Positions 33,924 through 42,144 of a stretch of DNA of 64,000 bases are shown in pieces. The first letter of the stretch is position 1. Every line of letters begins with the position of its first letter. The notes beneath the pieces are model-generated. The model did not search any database, was not told where the DNA came from, and saw only the letters and a program-made list of their open reading frames with translations. Origin of the DNA: Saccharopolyspora_C sp040643635 (lineage in GTDB: Bacteria; Actinomycetota; Actinomycetes; Mycobacteriales; Pseudonocardiaceae); the NCBI RefSeq assembly GCF_040643635.1, contig NZ_JBEYUS010000017.1, forward strand, positions 1 to 64,000, read 5' to 3'. The position numbers and the translations under genes were made by a program.

Positions 33924-34478
33924 GTGGCGTTCACCGTCGTCTACGACGCCAACGTCCTGTACCCGAGCACACTGCGGGACTTGCTGATCAGGCTCGCGCA
34001 GGCGGGGCTCGTGCAGGCCGAGTGGACGGATCAGATCCTGGACGAGACGTTCCGGAACCTGCGTCGGAACCGCCCGGACCTCGATCCGCGGAACCTCGAT
34101 CGCACGCGCGAGCTGATGCTGCGGGCGGTGCGGGACTGCCTGGTCAAGGGCTACGAGCCGCTGATCGACGTGCTCGATCTACCGGATCCGGACGACCGGC
34201 ACGTGCTCGCGGCGGCGATCAAGGCGCGTGCGCAGTTGATCGTCACGTGGAACCTGAAGGACTTCCCCGCGGAAGCCCTGGTGAGCTGGCAGGTCGAAGC
34301 GAAGCATCCGGACGCTTTCGTGCTGGACCAGATCCACTTGGACCACGCGGCGGTGTACGCGGCTCTGCAGCGGATGGCGGACTCGTGCTCCGCTCCGCCC
34401 CTGACGGTGGGCGACGTCCTCAGCAGGTTGGGGCGCGACGGGCTGGTGGAATCGACAGCCGCGTTGCAGGCGATGTGA
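33924..34478 (+). CDS. PIN-domain toxin (probable ribonuclease)
   Basis: The 184-aa protein has the PIN_3-type acidic residues: Asp 8 in VVYDANVLYPS, a Glu in DQILDETFRNLRR, Asp residues in DLPDPDDRHVLAAAI and the Asn/Asp in TWNLKDFP. These coordinate Mg2+ for RNA cleavage in VapC-like toxins. It starts with GTG 2 bp after the antitoxin stop codon, so expression is coupled. The length and C-terminal extension are those of the PIN_3 subgroup. The RNA target is unknown. Confidence 0.9.
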   Translation: MAFTVVYDANVLYPSTLRDLLIRLAQAGLVQAEWTDQILDETFRNLRRNRPDLDPRNLDRTRELMLRAVRDCLVKGYEPLIDVLDLPDPDDRHVLAAAIKARAQLIVTWNLKDFPAEALVSWQVEAKHPDAFVLDQIHLDHAAVYAALQRMADSCSAPPLTVGDVLSRLGRDGLVESTAALQAM

Positions 34479-34499
34479 GCTTCGAGCGGTGCTGAAACG

Positions 34500-34534
34500 A
34501 GAAGGGGCAGGCCCGCCACGGGCCTGCCCCTTCT
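34500..34534. terminator. Terminator hairpin, right copy flanking the toxin-antitoxin pair
   Basis: Arms 34500-34514 and 34520-34534 pair perfectly around 5 nt. It separates the PIN gene from the convergent Fe-S oxidoreductase gene and can serve both. Its sequence is almost identical to the hairpin at 33335. Confidence 0.85.
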
Positions 34535-34546
34535 GCTCGGTGCGGG

Positions 34547-36868
34547 TCAGTTCTCGGACTTGTCCTGGTCCGGGAGGGGGGTGCCGGTCGGTTCGGCGTC
34601 GGTGGGGACGTCGGCCTTGCCGTTGGCTTCGGCTTCGCCGCCGGTCTCCGCGGGGTCGTCGGCGACCGGGGCGGAGGCGCCGTCGCCGCCGCGCTTGACC
34701 GAGGAGAGCAGCAGCTGCGCGACGTCGATGATCTCGACGCTCTCCGAAGCCGCCCCTTCGTTCTGGCGGGCGGTGAGACCGTCGTTGAGCATCACGCGGC
34801 AGAACGGGCAGCCGGTGGCGATCTTCTGGGGCGCGGTGCCCAGCGCCTCGTCGACGCGCTCCACGTTGATGCGCTTGCCGGTCTTCTCCTCCATCCACAT
34901 GCGGGCGCCGCCCGCGCCGCAGCACATCGAGCGGTCGCCGTGCCGCGGCATCTCGCGGAAGTTCGCGCCGGAGGCCCCGACCAGGTCGCGCGGCGGCGTG
35001 TAGACCTTGTTGTGGCGGCCCAGGTAGCAGGGGTCGTGGTAGGTGACGTCCTCGGCGACCGGGGCGACCGGGACGAGGCGCTTCTCCCGCACCAGCTTGT
35101 TCAGCAGCTGGGTGTGGTGCACGACCTCGAAGTTCCCGCCGAGCTGCGAGTACTCGTTGGCGAGGCTGTTGAAGCAGTGCGCGCAGGTCGCGACGATCTT
35201 GCGCTTGCCGGGCTCGCGGCCCTCGAACACCGAGTTCAGCACCTCGACGTTCTGCTGGGCGAGCATCTGGAACAGGAACTCGTTGCCCGCGCGCCGCGCC
35301 GGGTCGCCGGTGCAGGTCTCCTCGCCGCCGAGCACGGTGTACTTCACCCCGGCCATGTGCAGCAGTTCGGCGACGGCGCGGGTGGTCTTCTTGGCGCGGT
35401 CCTCGAAGGCGCCGGCGCAGCCGACCCAGAACACGTACTCGGTGTCGTCGGCGAGCTCACCGTCGAAGACCGGCACCTCGAAGTCCAGGTCCTCGGTCCA
35501 GTTCAGCCGGTCCTTGGAGTTCTGGCCCCACGGGTTGCCCTTGTTCTCCAGGTTCTTGAACATCCCGCCGAGCTCGGTGGGGAAGTTCGACTCGATCAGC
35601 ACCTGGTAGCGGCGCATGTCGACGATGTGGTCGACGTGCTCGATGTCCACCGGGCACTGCTCGACGCAGGCGCCGCAGGAGGTGCAGGCCCACAGCACCT
35701 CGGGGTCGATGACGCCCATCTCCTCGGGGCCGCCGACCAGCGGGCGCTCCGCCTCGGCCAGCGCGAGCGCGTTGATGCCCGCGAGCTTCTCCTCGGCGCC
35801 GTCACCGGTGATGCCGACCTCGTCCCCGGCCATGTCCTTGCTGCCACCGGCGAGCAGGTACGGGGCCTTGGCGTAGGCGTGGTCGCGCAGCGAGGTGATC
35901 AGCAGCTTCGGCGACAGCGGCTTCGCGGTGTTCCAGGCGGGGCACTGGGACTGGCAGCGACCGCACTCGGTGCAGGTCGTGAAGTCCAGCCAGCCCTTCC
36001 ACTTGAAGTCCTCGACCTTGCCGACGCCGAACACGTCCTCGTCGGGGTCGGCCTCTTCGAAGTCGAGCTCCTTGCCGCCGGACATCATCGGCTGCAGCGC
36101 GCCCAGCGCCCGGCCGTCGCCGACCTCGCGCTTGAAGTAGATGTTGAAGAACGCGGTGAAGCGGTGCCAGGCCACGCCCATCGTGATGTTCGAGGCGATC
36201 ACGATCACCCAGATCATCGCGGACAGGATCTTGAAGCCGGCGAAGATCGAGATCGCGGCGGTGCTGGACGGGAGGATGCCGCCGAGCGCGTAGGTCAGCG
36301 GCGAGGACCAGAACGGCGCCTCGAACAGCCCGGAGGCCTGCTTGAACGCCCGCAGGCCCATGATCCCGAAGCCTTCGAGGACCACGACGGCCTCGACGAA
36401 GTAGGCCTGCCCGAAGTTGGAGCCCTCGAACCGGGACACCCGGTCCGCGCGCCGCGGGTGGTTCAGCTGGCGCACCCCGATCAGCCAGAACCCGCCGAGC
36501 ACCGTGGTGATGCCCAGCAGTTCGACGATCAGGTTCCACGGGCCGAACCAGCTCAGCAGCGGGGTCTCGAAGGTCGGCACGAAGACCTCGAAGTAGGCCT
36601 CCAGCACGCTCAGGCTCAGGCCGCCGAAGCCGACCATCACGAACCAGTGCGCGACGCCGACGTGGCCGAACTTGAGCATCTTGGTGTGGCCCAAGATCTC
36701 CTTGACCATGTTGCCGAACCTCGCCCCGAACGGGCCGCGCCTGGTCGGGTCCGGTTGTCCGAGGCGAATGGACGAGATCATCCGCCGCACGGTCTTGACG
36801 ACCATGACCACCGCGACGGCCGTCACGGCCAGGCAGATCAGGCCCAGGACCAGCTGCAGAGCACCCAT
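34547..36868 (-). CDS. Membrane-bound Fe-S oxidoreductase (HdrD/GlpC-like, Rv0338c type)
   Basis: The 773-aa protein starts with a membrane domain of five to six helices resembling the NarI/HdrE cytochrome-type module. It continues with two 4Fe-4S motifs, CTECGRCQSQCP and CTSCGACVEQCPV, and ends with two CCG domains (HDPCYLGRHN, CCGAGGARM, ATGCPFCRVM) and a disordered acidic tail. Such proteins transfer electrons between the quinone pool and a soluble dehydrogenase or thiol/disulfide couple. The M. tuberculosis counterpart is Rv0338c, reported essential (recalled, not checked). The ATG at 36868 is preferred to the one at 36883 because GGAGG lies 8 nt upstream of it. A perfect TetR-type palindrome lies in the promoter. 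Confidence 0.92.
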   Translation of the reverse strand: MGALQLVLGLICLAVTAVAVVMVVKTVRRMISSIRLGQPDPTRRGPFGARFGNMVKEILGHTKMLKFGHVGVAHWFVMVGFGGLSLSVLEAYFEVFVPTFETPLLSWFGPWNLIVELLGITTVLGGFWLIGVRQLNHPRRADRVSRFEGSNFGQAYFVEAVVVLEGFGIMGLRAFKQASGLFEAPFWSSPLTYALGGILPSSTAAISIFAGFKILSAMIWVIVIASNITMGVAWHRFTAFFNIYFKREVGDGRALGALQPMMSGGKELDFEEADPDEDVFGVGKVEDFKWKGWLDFTTCTECGRCQSQCPAWNTAKPLSPKLLITSLRDHAYAKAPYLLAGGSKDMAGDEVGITGDGAEEKLAGINALALAEAERPLVGGPEEMGVIDPEVLWACTSCGACVEQCPVDIEHVDHIVDMRRYQVLIESNFPTELGGMFKNLENKGNPWGQNSKDRLNWTEDLDFEVPVFDGELADDTEYVFWVGCAGAFEDRAKKTTRAVAELLHMAGVKYTVLGGEETCTGDPARRAGNEFLFQMLAQQNVEVLNSVFEGREPGKRKIVATCAHCFNSLANEYSQLGGNFEVVHHTQLLNKLVREKRLVPVAPVAEDVTYHDPCYLGRHNKVYTPPRDLVGASGANFREMPRHGDRSMCCGAGGARMWMEEKTGKRINVERVDEALGTAPQKIATGCPFCRVMLNDGLTARQNEGAASESVEIIDVAQLLLSSVKRGGDGASAPVADDPAETGGEAEANGKADVPTDAEPTGTPLPDQDKSEN

Positions 36869-36919
36869 GCTCGCGGCCTCCATGTTCGGGGGTTGTCCGT
36901 TTGAGGAGCGTACGCCTTA

Positions 36920-36933
36920 TTACCGATCGGTAA
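36920..36933. promoter_or_regulatory. TetR-type operator palindrome TTACCGATCGGTAA
   Basis: This 14-bp perfect palindrome lies 52 bp upstream of the Fe-S oxidoreductase start. On the minus strand TACGCT (about 36909-36914) is a good -10 hexamer, placing the palindrome between -35 and -10, where a repressor would block transcription. The TTAC...GTAA ends resemble TetR/AcrR family operators. The cognate regulator is not identified in this window. Confidence 0.55.
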
Positions 36934-37302
36934 CCAGCGGGGCTCCGGCGTGGTGGGAACGGGGTGATTCTGCGCAACCCCCTGCCGAAAAACTAGTTGG
37001 GCGATCGTGCAGCTTTGCGCTCGGGGGGATGTTCGCCGTGGTGGCGGCCACGGCGTAACGGCACCGAGTGCCGCGTTCTCGCTGCTGAGTGCACCATCCC
37101 GGGTCGCATCGGCGCCACCGCCGCGCCGCGGACCCCGCCGCACGACGCCCGATGCGGACGAGTGCGACGTTCACCACTTACTCCCGAACCGGCCGGCGTT
37201 CGATCGACACGAGCTCCCGGACGTCCGCCGCCGCGTAGCCTGAGAGCTCTCGGACGAGCGGCGATCGGACGTCGCGACGTCATCGAGCCGTGGGGGAACA
37301 CG
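36934..37302. other. Intergenic region upstream of the DUF1707 gene
   Basis: No gene is recognised. At about 36992-37028 a segment beginning ACTAG and containing CAGCTTT and a run of G resembles a segment upstream of the SMR gene (37828-37860). A nine-codon ATG frame (37028-37057) follows it, too short to call. Confidence 0.35.
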
Positions 37303-37776
37303 ATGGACGACGCCGAGCACCCCGCCCTGCGCGTGTCCGACGCCGACCGCGACCAGGTCGCCGAGCGGCTGCGGGCGGCCTTCGACGAGGGCCGGCTGGG
37401 CCTCGCCGAGTACGACGAGCGGGTACGCGACGCCTACGCGGCCGTCACCAGGGCCGATCTGGTGCCGCTCACCGCGGACCTGCCCGCCGCCGAGCCCGCC
37501 GCCGCGCCACCGGCCAAGCGGTTCCGCGTGCCGCCGATCTCCAAGGAGTGGCGGGACTGGGGGCGGACCGCGGTCCTGCTGGTCGGGATCTGGCTCGTGA
37601 TCTCGCTGGCCGGCGGCGGGCCGATCTTCTTCTTCCCGATCTTCCCGCTGGGCATCTGGGCCATCGCGCTCGTCTCGCAGGCGTTGTTCGGGAAGGACGA
37701 CGAGGACTCCGACGAGGACGGCGGCTCCGGCGACGAGGACGGCGACGAGCCGGACGCGCGCCGGTCGGAGCGCTGA
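37303..37776 (+). CDS. DUF1707 membrane protein
   Basis: The 157-aa protein starts with a DUF1707 domain (LRVSDADRDQVAERLRAAFDEGRLGLAEYDERVRDAYAAVTRADL, about residues 9-53), a module common in actinobacteria and sometimes linked to membrane-stress sensing. A Pro/Ala linker, one or two hydrophobic segments (about 88-125, unusually rich in Phe and Ile) and an acidic Asp/Glu-rich tail follow. The ATG at 37303 has GGGGGAA upstream. The function is not established. Confidence 0.88.
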   Translation: MDDAEHPALRVSDADRDQVAERLRAAFDEGRLGLAEYDERVRDAYAAVTRADLVPLTADLPAAEPAAAPPAKRFRVPPISKEWRDWGRTAVLLVGIWLVISLAGGGPIFFFPIFPLGIWAIALVSQALFGKDDEDSDEDGGSGDEDGDEPDARRSER

Positions 37777-37863
37777 ACCGGCCTGCCGCGGGCGGCCCGA
37801 ACAGGCGTAACCTGCCGGAGAAAGAACTAGGGCATCTGTTCAGCTTTCTCCGAGGGGGACCGG

Positions 37864-38187
37864 GTGGCGTACCTGCTGCTGGCGTTGGCGATCTGCTCCG
37901 AAGTGATCGGCACCGTCTCGCTGAAGTTCTCCGAGGGGTTCAGCAAGCCGCTGCCCTCGGTGCTGGTCGTGCTCGGCTACGGCGCCGCGTTCGCCGCGCT
38001 CGGGTTGGTGCTCAAGGCGGGGCTGCCGGTCGGCGTGGTGTACGCGATCTGGTCCGGCGCGGGCGTCGCGCTGATCGCGCTCATCGGCGTCGCCTTCCTC
38101 GGCGAGAGCATCACCGCGGTGCAGCTCGGCGGGCTCGCGCTGATCATCGGCGGGGTGCTGGCGCTGGAGCTGGGCGGCGCGCATTGA
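37864..38187 (+). CDS. Small multidrug resistance (SMR) efflux protein
   Basis: The 107-aa protein has four transmembrane helices and the family's essential membrane Glu at position 13 in LAICSEVIGTVSLK. SGAGVALIALIG and AVQLGGLALIIGGVLAL fit helices 3 and 4 of EmrE/SugE/Mmr proteins. It probably exports quaternary cations in exchange for protons. The GTG at 37864 follows GAGGGGG. A hairpin GGAGAAAG...CTTTCTCC lies just upstream. It overlaps the TetR gene by 4 bp. Confidence 0.93.
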   Translation: MAYLLLALAICSEVIGTVSLKFSEGFSKPLPSVLVVLGYGAAFAALGLVLKAGLPVGVVYAIWSGAGVALIALIGVAFLGESITAVQLGGLALIIGGVLALELGGAH

Positions 38188-38768
38188 CCGCCGAGACCGA
38201 CGGCCGCCGCGCCAAGGGCGAACGCCGCAGGCGCGCCATCCTCGACGCCACCCTCCGGGTCGTCGAACGCGACGGCATCGCGGGGACCAGCCACCGCGCC
38301 ATCGCCCGCGAGGCGGGCGTCCCGGCGGCCTCCATCTCCTACTACTTCGCCGGGATCGACGAACTGCTGGTCGCGACGCTGCTGGAGAGCGTCGACCTGC
38401 TCGTCGCCGACATCGGCCGGATGCGCGCCCGCACCCCGCCGGACGCGGGCGCGTGGGCGCGGACCATCGCGGAGAACCTCGCGCTGCTGGTCGACGGCAG
38501 GCGGGCGCGGACCATCGCCGAGTACGAGCTGTACCTGCTCGCCGCCCGCAGGCCCGCGCTGCGCCCGGCCGCCCGCCGGTGGATCGAGGTCGCCGCCGGG
38601 CAGGCCGACCGGCGGCTCGACGTGCCTCCGGAGCTGGTCACGGCGTTCTTCGCGGCGGTGGACGGGCTGCTGATGCAGGCGCTGATCGCCGACGAGCCGC
38701 CCGGCGCCGCGGACTTCGAGCCGGTGCTGCGCTTCCTGCTCCGGCCACTGGGCGCCGAGGTGCGCTGA
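38184..38768 (+). CDS. TetR-family regulator, coupled to SMR gene
   Basis: The 194-aa protein has a TetR HTH (RRRRAILDATLRVVERDGIAGTSHRAIAREAGVPAASISYYFAGIDELL) and a C-terminal helical domain. The most likely start is a TTG at 38184 whose last two bases overlap the upstream stop codon, as no ATG or GTG fits the HTH. Overlap with the SMR gene means they are cotranscribed, so it probably regulates that pump and itself. Confidence 0.9.
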   Translation: MTAETDGRRAKGERRRRAILDATLRVVERDGIAGTSHRAIAREAGVPAASISYYFAGIDELLVATLLESVDLLVADIGRMRARTPPDAGAWARTIAENLALLVDGRRARTIAEYELYLLAARRPALRPAARRWIEVAAGQADRRLDVPPELVTAFFAAVDGLLMQALIADEPPGAADFEPVLRFLLRPLGAEVR

Positions 38769-39044
38769 ACCCGGTCGCTCCGACGCCGGTCGCCGGTTCC
38801 GGTCGCTGCTGGTCCCGATCCCTCGCCCCGATCGCCGTCGGTCCTGACCGCCGTCGGCTCCGACAGCTGCCGAGCCCGGTCGCACTCGGTCCGGATCCCC
38901 TGGTCCTGATCGCCGCCGCCCTCGACCGCCCCTGGTCCCGGCCACCGCTGACGTCGGTCGCGTCCGCTGACCGGGCGACACCTCGGCGATCGCCCGTCCG
39001 GGGACGGCCCGCGGTCGTTACCGTGCGGGCGGAGCGGGAGGTGC

Positions 39045-39929
39045 ATGGTGCGAACGGGTCTCGCGGCCGCCGGAGCGGCCTGCCTGCTGGTGGCCGGGCT
39101 GGTCATCGGCTGCGACCGGGTCGAGCGGACCGGCGGCTGGAGCGGGCACGGCGGCGAGGTGAACTGGGGCGGCGTGCACGTCCACCAAGGCGACGGCGAC
39201 CGGGGCGACGGGGGCGACCGGGGCGACGGCGACCGCGGCGAGCGGTCCGAGGTCATCGCCGAGCTGCCCGGCATCACCGCCGTGCACCTCGACCGCACCG
39301 ACGGCGACGTGGTGGTCCGGCACGTGGCCGGCGGGCGCGGCGAGGTGCGCGAACGGTCCCGCGACCGGCCCGCGGGCGCCGAGCCGCTGCACCGCGTCGA
39401 GGACGGCGTGCTCGTGCTGCCGGGCTGCCCGGACGACTGCTCGGTCGACTACGAGGTGGACCTCCCCGCGGCCGTCCCGGTCGACGGCACCGGCGCGGCG
39501 GGCGCGGTGGAGGTCGACGGCATGGCCGCCGCGCAGGTCGAGGCGGGCGCGGGCGAAGTGCGGATCTCCGGCGTGCCCGGCCCGGTGCGGGTGCGCAGCG
39601 GCGCGGGCGGCATCGAGCTGCACGAGCTCGGCGGCGACGTCGAGGTGTCCACCGGGACCGGTCGGATCGACGGCGAGGGGCTCGCCGGCGGGACCGTGGT
39701 GGCCGACGCGCGGACCGGCTCCATCGACCTCGAGCTGACCGCGCCGCGCGCGGTGCGGGCCGAGACCGGGACCGGCACCGTCGAACTGGAGGTGCCGGAC
39801 GGCGCGTACCGGGTCGACGCGCGCGCGGGGCTCGGTTCGGCGGATGTCGAGGTGCCCACCGATCCGGGCTCGCCGCGGCGGCTCGAACTGCGCTCCGGGA
39901 CCGGTTCGGTCCGCGTCTCCGCCGGTTGA
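39045..39929 (+). CDS. Lipoprotein with DUF4097-like beta-repeat domain
   Basis: The 294-aa protein begins with a lipoprotein signal peptide whose lipobox is VIGC (Cys 23). A low-complexity stretch of Gly-Asp-Arg repeats (about residues 49-66) follows, then a domain of short regular beta repeats (VEVDGMAAAQVEAGAGEVRISG, VRVRSGAGGIELHELGG, VEVSTGTGRIDGEG) like the DUF4097/adhesin-type right-handed beta-helix proteins. It should be anchored to the outer face of the cytoplasmic membrane. The ATG at 39045 has GGGAGG 6 nt upstream. Function unknown. Confidence 0.82.
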   Translation: MVRTGLAAAGAACLLVAGLVIGCDRVERTGGWSGHGGEVNWGGVHVHQGDGDRGDGGDRGDGDRGERSEVIAELPGITAVHLDRTDGDVVVRHVAGGRGEVRERSRDRPAGAEPLHRVEDGVLVLPGCPDDCSVDYEVDLPAAVPVDGTGAAGAVEVDGMAAAQVEAGAGEVRISGVPGPVRVRSGAGGIELHELGGDVEVSTGTGRIDGEGLAGGTVVADARTGSIDLELTAPRAVRAETGTGTVELEVPDGAYRVDARAGLGSADVEVPTDPGSPRRLELRSGTGSVRVSAG

Positions 39930-39957
39930 CGGCGGGCCTCCGCCGCGCCGACTCCGG

Positions 39958-40045
39958 TCCCGGCCGCCGAACGAAGGAGTCCCGGCCGCCGGACGGAATG
40001 GTCCCGGCTCATCACCGGAGTGGTCTCGGCTCATCACCGGAGGGG
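39958..40045. repeat. Four tandem 22-bp units
   Basis: Four consecutive 22-bp units start at 39958, 39980, 40002 and 40024. Units 1-2 and 3-4 are most alike (TCCCGGCCGCCG versus TCTCGGCTCATCACCGGAG). They lie about 90 bp upstream of the first HAIR operator of dnaK and carry no recognised gene. Confidence 0.7.
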
Positions 40046-40133
40046 CTCGGCCGCGGGCGAGGGGGCGTGACCCGGATCTCGGCGGCCCGCCGGGAACTTC
40101 CGCCGCAGCTCAGGCGTTGTCCAGGCAGAAACA

Positions 40134-40152
40134 TTGAGCGGACTGCGCTCAA
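40134..40152. promoter_or_regulatory. HAIR element 1 upstream of dnaK
   Basis: TTGAGC-N7-GCTCAA is a perfect inverted repeat matching the HspR-associated inverted repeat consensus CTTGAGT-N7-ACTCAAG. It lies 7 bp upstream of the -35 hexamer of the dnaK promoter. Confidence 0.88.
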
Positions 40153-40158
40153 CCCGGT

Positions 40159-40188
40159 TTGACGACCGGAGCGGGCCGGGGGTAAAAC
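40159..40188 (+). promoter_or_regulatory. dnaK promoter
   Basis: A -35 hexamer TTGACG (40159-40164) and a -10 hexamer TAAAAC (40183-40188) are separated by 18 bp, giving a housekeeping-sigma-type promoter. Its -10 abuts the second HAIR element, so HspR should block RNA polymerase. Confidence 0.65.
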
Positions 40189-40207
40189 TTGAGTCGGCAA
40201 GGCTCAA
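40188..40207. promoter_or_regulatory. HAIR element 2 upstream of dnaK
   Basis: CTTGAGT-N7-GCTCAA matches the HAIR consensus with one deviation. It lies immediately downstream of the -10 hexamer, 51 bp before the dnaK start codon. Confidence 0.9.
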
Positions 40208-40257
40208 CGGACTACCCGGTCCGGGGCGCAAGATCAGGGAAGCAGGAGGAACCATCC

Positions 40258-42144
40258 ATGGCGCGAGCGGTCGGCATCGACCTGGGGACGACCAACTCCG
40301 TCGTTTCCGTCCTCGAAGGCGGTGAATCGACGGTCATCGCCAACTCCGAGGGCTCGCGGACGACGCCGTCCATCGTCGCCTTCGCGAAGAACGGCGAGAT
40401 CCTCACGGGTCAGCCAGCGAAGAACCAGGCGGTCACGAACGTGGACCGCACCATCCGGTCGGTCAAGCGCCACATGGGCACCGACTGGAAGACGGAGATC
40501 GACGACAAGGCGTACACGCCGCAGGAGATCAGCGCGCGAGTGCTGATGAAGCTCAAGCGCGACGCCGAGGCCTACCTGGGCGACGACGTCACCGACGCGG
40601 TGATCACCGTCCCCGCCTACTTCGAGGACGCCCAGCGGCAGGCCACCAAGGAGGCCGGCCAGATCGCGGGCCTCAACGTGCTGCGCATCGTCAACGAGCC
40701 GACGGCCGCTGCGCTGGCCTACGGCCTCGACAAGGGCGAGAAGGAGCAGACGATCCTCGTCTTCGACCTCGGTGGCGGCACGTTCGACGTGTCCCTGCTG
40801 GAGATCGGCGAGGGCGTCGTCGAGGTCCGCGCGACCAGCGGTGACAACCACCTCGGTGGCGACGACTGGGACGAGCGCATCGTCGACTGGCTGGTCGAGA
40901 AGTTCAAGACCTCCAACGGCATCGATCTGACCAAGGACAAGATGGCCTTGCAGCGGATCAAGGAAGCCGCGGAGAAGGCCAAGATCGAGCTGTCCAGCTC
41001 TTCCACGGCCAACATCAACCTGCCGTACATCACGGTGGACTCCGAGAAGAACCCGATGTTCCTCGACGAGACCCTGAGCCGTGCGGAGTTCCAGCGCATC
41101 ACCTCCGACCTGCTGGAGCGCACCCGCAAGCCGTTCGAGGCCGTGGTGCGCGACGCGGGCGTGAAGGTCGCCGACGTCGACCACGTGGTCCTCGTCGGTG
41201 GTTCCACCCGGATGCCCGCGGTCACCGAGCTCGTCAAGGAGCTCACCGGTGGTCGCGAACCGAACAAGGGCGTGAACCCGGACGAGGTCGTCGCCGTCGG
41301 CGCCGCCCTGCAGGCCGGTGTGCTGCGCGGCGAGGTCAAGGACGTCCTGCTGCTGGACGTCACCCCGCTGTCCCTGGGCATCGAGACCAAGGGCGGCATC
41401 ATGACCAAGCTGATCGAGCGCAACACCACGATCCCGACCAAGCGCTCGGAGACGTTCACGACGGCGGACGACAACCAGCCGTCGGTGCAGATCCAGGTCT
41501 TCCAGGGCGAGCGCGAGATCGCGGCGCACAACAAGAAGCTCGGCATGTTCGAGCTCACCGGGCTGCCGCCGTCGCCGCGGGGCGTGCCGCAGATCGAGGT
41601 CTCCTTCGACATCGACGCCAACGGCATCGTGCACGTCAACGCGAAGGACCTCGGCACCGGCAAGGAGCAGTCGATGACCATCACCGGCGGCTCCGCGCTG
41701 CCGAAGGAGGACATCGACCGGATGGTCTCCGACGCCGAGGCGCACGCCGAGGAGGACAAGAACCGCCGCGAGGAGGCGGAGGCCCGCAACCAGGCGGAGA
41801 CCCTCGTCTACCAGACGGACAAGGTCCTCACCGACAACGACGAGAAGCTGCCCGAGGAGACCAAGACCAAGGTCAAGGCGGCCGTCGACGAGGTCAAGGA
41901 AGCCCTGAAGGGCGAGGACGTCGCCGCCATCAAGACCGGGGTCGAGAAGCTCGCCACCGAGTCCCAGGCGCTGGGCCAGGCCCTCTACGCCGACGCCGGT
42001 GCCGACGCTGCCGCCGCCGGTGCGGCCGGGGCGGCCGGTGACGCGGCGGGTGCGACCGCCGGTGCCGGTGCGACCAGCGGTGGTGCCGAGGACGTGGTGG
42101 ACGCCGAGATCGTGGACGACGAGGACGAAAAGAAGAAGAAGTGA
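40258..42144 (+). CDS. dnaK: Chaperone DnaK (Hsp70)
   Basis: The 628-aa protein has the Hsp70 ATPase start ARAVGIDLGTTNSVVSVLEGG, the phosphate loop IVNEPTAAALAYG, FDLGGGTFDVSLLEIG and VLVGGSTRMP. The substrate-binding domain and the C-terminal DVVDAEIVDDEDEKK tail follow. It folds and refolds proteins with DnaJ and GrpE in the cytosol. The ATG at 40258 has GGAGGA 8 nt upstream. It is the first gene of dnaK-grpE-dnaJ-hspR, controlled by two HAIR operators. The codon use is cleaner than in the flanking genes, as expected for high expression. Confidence 0.99.
   Translation: MARAVGIDLGTTNSVVSVLEGGESTVIANSEGSRTTPSIVAFAKNGEILTGQPAKNQAVTNVDRTIRSVKRHMGTDWKTEIDDKAYTPQEISARVLMKLKRDAEAYLGDDVTDAVITVPAYFEDAQRQATKEAGQIAGLNVLRIVNEPTAAALAYGLDKGEKEQTILVFDLGGGTFDVSLLEIGEGVVEVRATSGDNHLGGDDWDERIVDWLVEKFKTSNGIDLTKDKMALQRIKEAAEKAKIELSSSSTANINLPYITVDSEKNPMFLDETLSRAEFQRITSDLLERTRKPFEAVVRDAGVKVADVDHVVLVGGSTRMPAVTELVKELTGGREPNKGVNPDEVVAVGAALQAGVLRGEVKDVLLLDVTPLSLGIETKGGIMTKLIERNTTIPTKRSETFTTADDNQPSVQIQVFQGEREIAAHNKKLGMFELTGLPPSPRGVPQIEVSFDIDANGIVHVNAKDLGTGKEQSMTITGGSALPKEDIDRMVSDAEAHAEEDKNRREEAEARNQAETLVYQTDKVLTDNDEKLPEETKTKVKAAVDEVKEALKGEDVAAIKTGVEKLATESQALGQALYADAGADAAAAGAAGAAGDAAGATAGAGATSGGAEDVVDAEIVDDEDEKKKK

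Noticed and set aside
37777..37863. Guanidine riboswitch ahead of the SMR gene
   Set aside because: SMR genes often carry ykkC-type riboswitches, but I could not find their conserved loops. Only a simple 8-bp hairpin is present.
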